Source of the DNA: DATKCA01 sp035544675 | GTDB lineage: Bacteria; Acidobacteriota; Thermoanaerobaculia; Gp7-AA8 | Length of the DNA: 12,895 nt | Reading direction: 5' to 3' | Assembly (NCBI GenBank): GCA_035544675.1 | Contig: DATKCA010000097.1 | Span: forward strand, 1 to 12,895 | Shown here: positions 12,216 to 12,895 of the stretch, piece after piece | Position numbering within the stretch: position 1 is the stretch's first letter | Layout of the letters: every line of letters begins with the position of its first letter | Translations under genes and position numbers: made by a program | Notes under the pieces: generated by a model | What the model was told of the DNA's origin: nothing | Databases searched by the model: none | The model's input: only the letters and a program-made list of their open reading frames with translations

Positions 12216-12895
12216 TTCGTCACCCCGAGGAATCCGTGCTTTTTCACCAGCTCCTGGCCGCGGGGCGAGAGCATGAAGTCGATGAACGTCTTCGCCTGGC
12301 CCGCCGGTGCGCCGTTCGTGACGAGAAAGAGCGGCCGTGACATCGGATACGCGCCGCTGGCGATGTTCGCCGTCGTCGGGTAGACGACGCGGCCGTCGTC
12401 GAGCCTGAGGCCGAGAGCCCTGATGCGCGGGTCATCCTCCACCCATGACGACGAGAGCTGCGAGACGGCCCCGCGCGTGGAGATCACTTTCGTGCGCGTC
12501 TCCTCGTTCCCGCCGACTTCGGGATGGCTGACTTCCGGCGCGTTATTCGGATTGCCGTACGCCCACGCCGCGAAGACTTCCCAGGTGCCGCGGCCCGGCT
12601 CCTTGTTGAAGAAGACGACGCGCCGGTCGGGGCCGCCGGCCTGCTTCCAGTTCCTGATTTTTCCTTCGTAGATGTCGCGGACCTGCCCGCGCGTCAGCGC
12701 TTTCACGCCGCCGTCGAACACCTCGGCGGCGACGACGAGGGCCACGGCATCCTCTCCGATCTTCGTCGCGACGAAATTCGTTCTCGGATAGCGGGTGCGG
12801 TCCTCCTGCGTGAGCGGCTTGCTGGACATGCCGATCTCGACCGAGCCGTCGCCGATTCCGGAGATGCCGCCGGAGGAGCCGCCCTGCGTGTCGAT
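12212..12895 (-). CDS. pstS: Phosphate ABC transporter substrate-binding protein PstS (5' end outside window)
   Basis: The frame is open from the right edge to TGA at 12212, giving 227 residues; the signal peptide and first lobe start lie outside. Features typical of PstS-type periplasmic binding proteins are TQGGSSGGISG, IGMSSKPLT, FVATKIGEDAVALVV, RGQVRDIYEGKIRNWKQAGG, and EPGRGTWEVFAAWAYG. The phosphate-binding loops would be GGSSGG and PGRGTWE; the classic RSDGSGT loop is replaced by the second, as in a PstS subgroup. The C-terminus (FIDFMLSPRGQELVKKHGFL) is the normal end of such proteins. The stop overlaps the pstC GTG by 4 nt. The promoter and any Pho box would lie beyond the window. 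Phosphate is the likely ligand given the context; a related oxyanion is possible. Confidence 0.88.
   Translation of the reverse strand: MDTQGGSSGGISGIGDGSVEIGMSSKPLTQEDRTRYPRTNFVATKIGEDAVALVVAAEVFDGGVKALTRGQVRDIYEGKIRNWKQAGGPDRRVVFFNKEPGRGTWEVFAAWAYGNPNNAPEVSHPEVGGNEETRTKVISTRGAVSQLSSSWVEDDPRIRALGLRLDDGRVVYPTTANIASGAYPMSRPLFLVTNGAPAGQAKTFIDFMLSPRGQELVKKHGFLGVTK

Overview
The window is GC-rich and densely coding, and it looks like chromosomal DNA of an Acidobacteriota-like bacterium. That placement is inferred from protein style, not from a marker gene. The clues are a membrane-anchored HTH protein with a TolB/FlgO-like and TPR sensor part, an OmpR-type winged-helix protein with a membrane anchor, an exported protein built of 'FRTD..VFNP' beta modules, and several families of short GC-rich intergenic palindromes. 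No rRNA, tRNA, CRISPR array, transposase, integrase or phage gene is visible. No gene-free stretch reaches 300 bases; the longest gap is the 165-base divergent promoter region at 3330-3494.

Layout. (1) 1-564, plus strand: the 3' part of an AbiEii-like nucleotidyltransferase-fold gene and an overlapping 65-codon gene. (2) 590-3329, minus strand: an apparent operon of a small exported protein with four cysteines, an exported two-module protein with a DUF4350/GATase-like C-terminus, and a short winged-helix plus TM protein that lacks the usual sensor part. (3) 3495-5947, plus strand, divergent from (2): a large HTH-TM-TPR protein and a 79-residue charged protein joined by a TGATG stop/start. (4) 6052-6531, plus strand: a Dps ferritin. 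(5) 6611-12895, minus strand: pstS (5' end cut by the window edge), pstC, pstA and pstB, an adenosine-deaminase-superfamily hydrolase and a class V PLP enzyme, read in that order.

How the genes may work together. The pst genes encode a high-affinity phosphate importer with overlapping stop and start codons (4, 4 and 8 nt). No phoU follows pstB; two metabolic enzymes occupy that place. The divergent pair at about 3.4 kb suggests a regulator facing an exported-protein operon, with an inverted repeat between them that could be its operator.

The most interesting features are repeat-gene interfaces. A 56-bp double-hairpin element occurs twice in the same orientation, once just after pstB and once inside the presumed 5' coding region of pstC. 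That second copy has no stop codon in any of six frames, and the two copies differ by compensatory stem changes. A second repeat, between the deaminase-like and PLP genes, holds the stop codon of one in one hairpin arm and the best Shine-Dalgarno sequence of the next in the other arm. This arrangement could couple their translation. I see no clear new defence or biosynthetic system.
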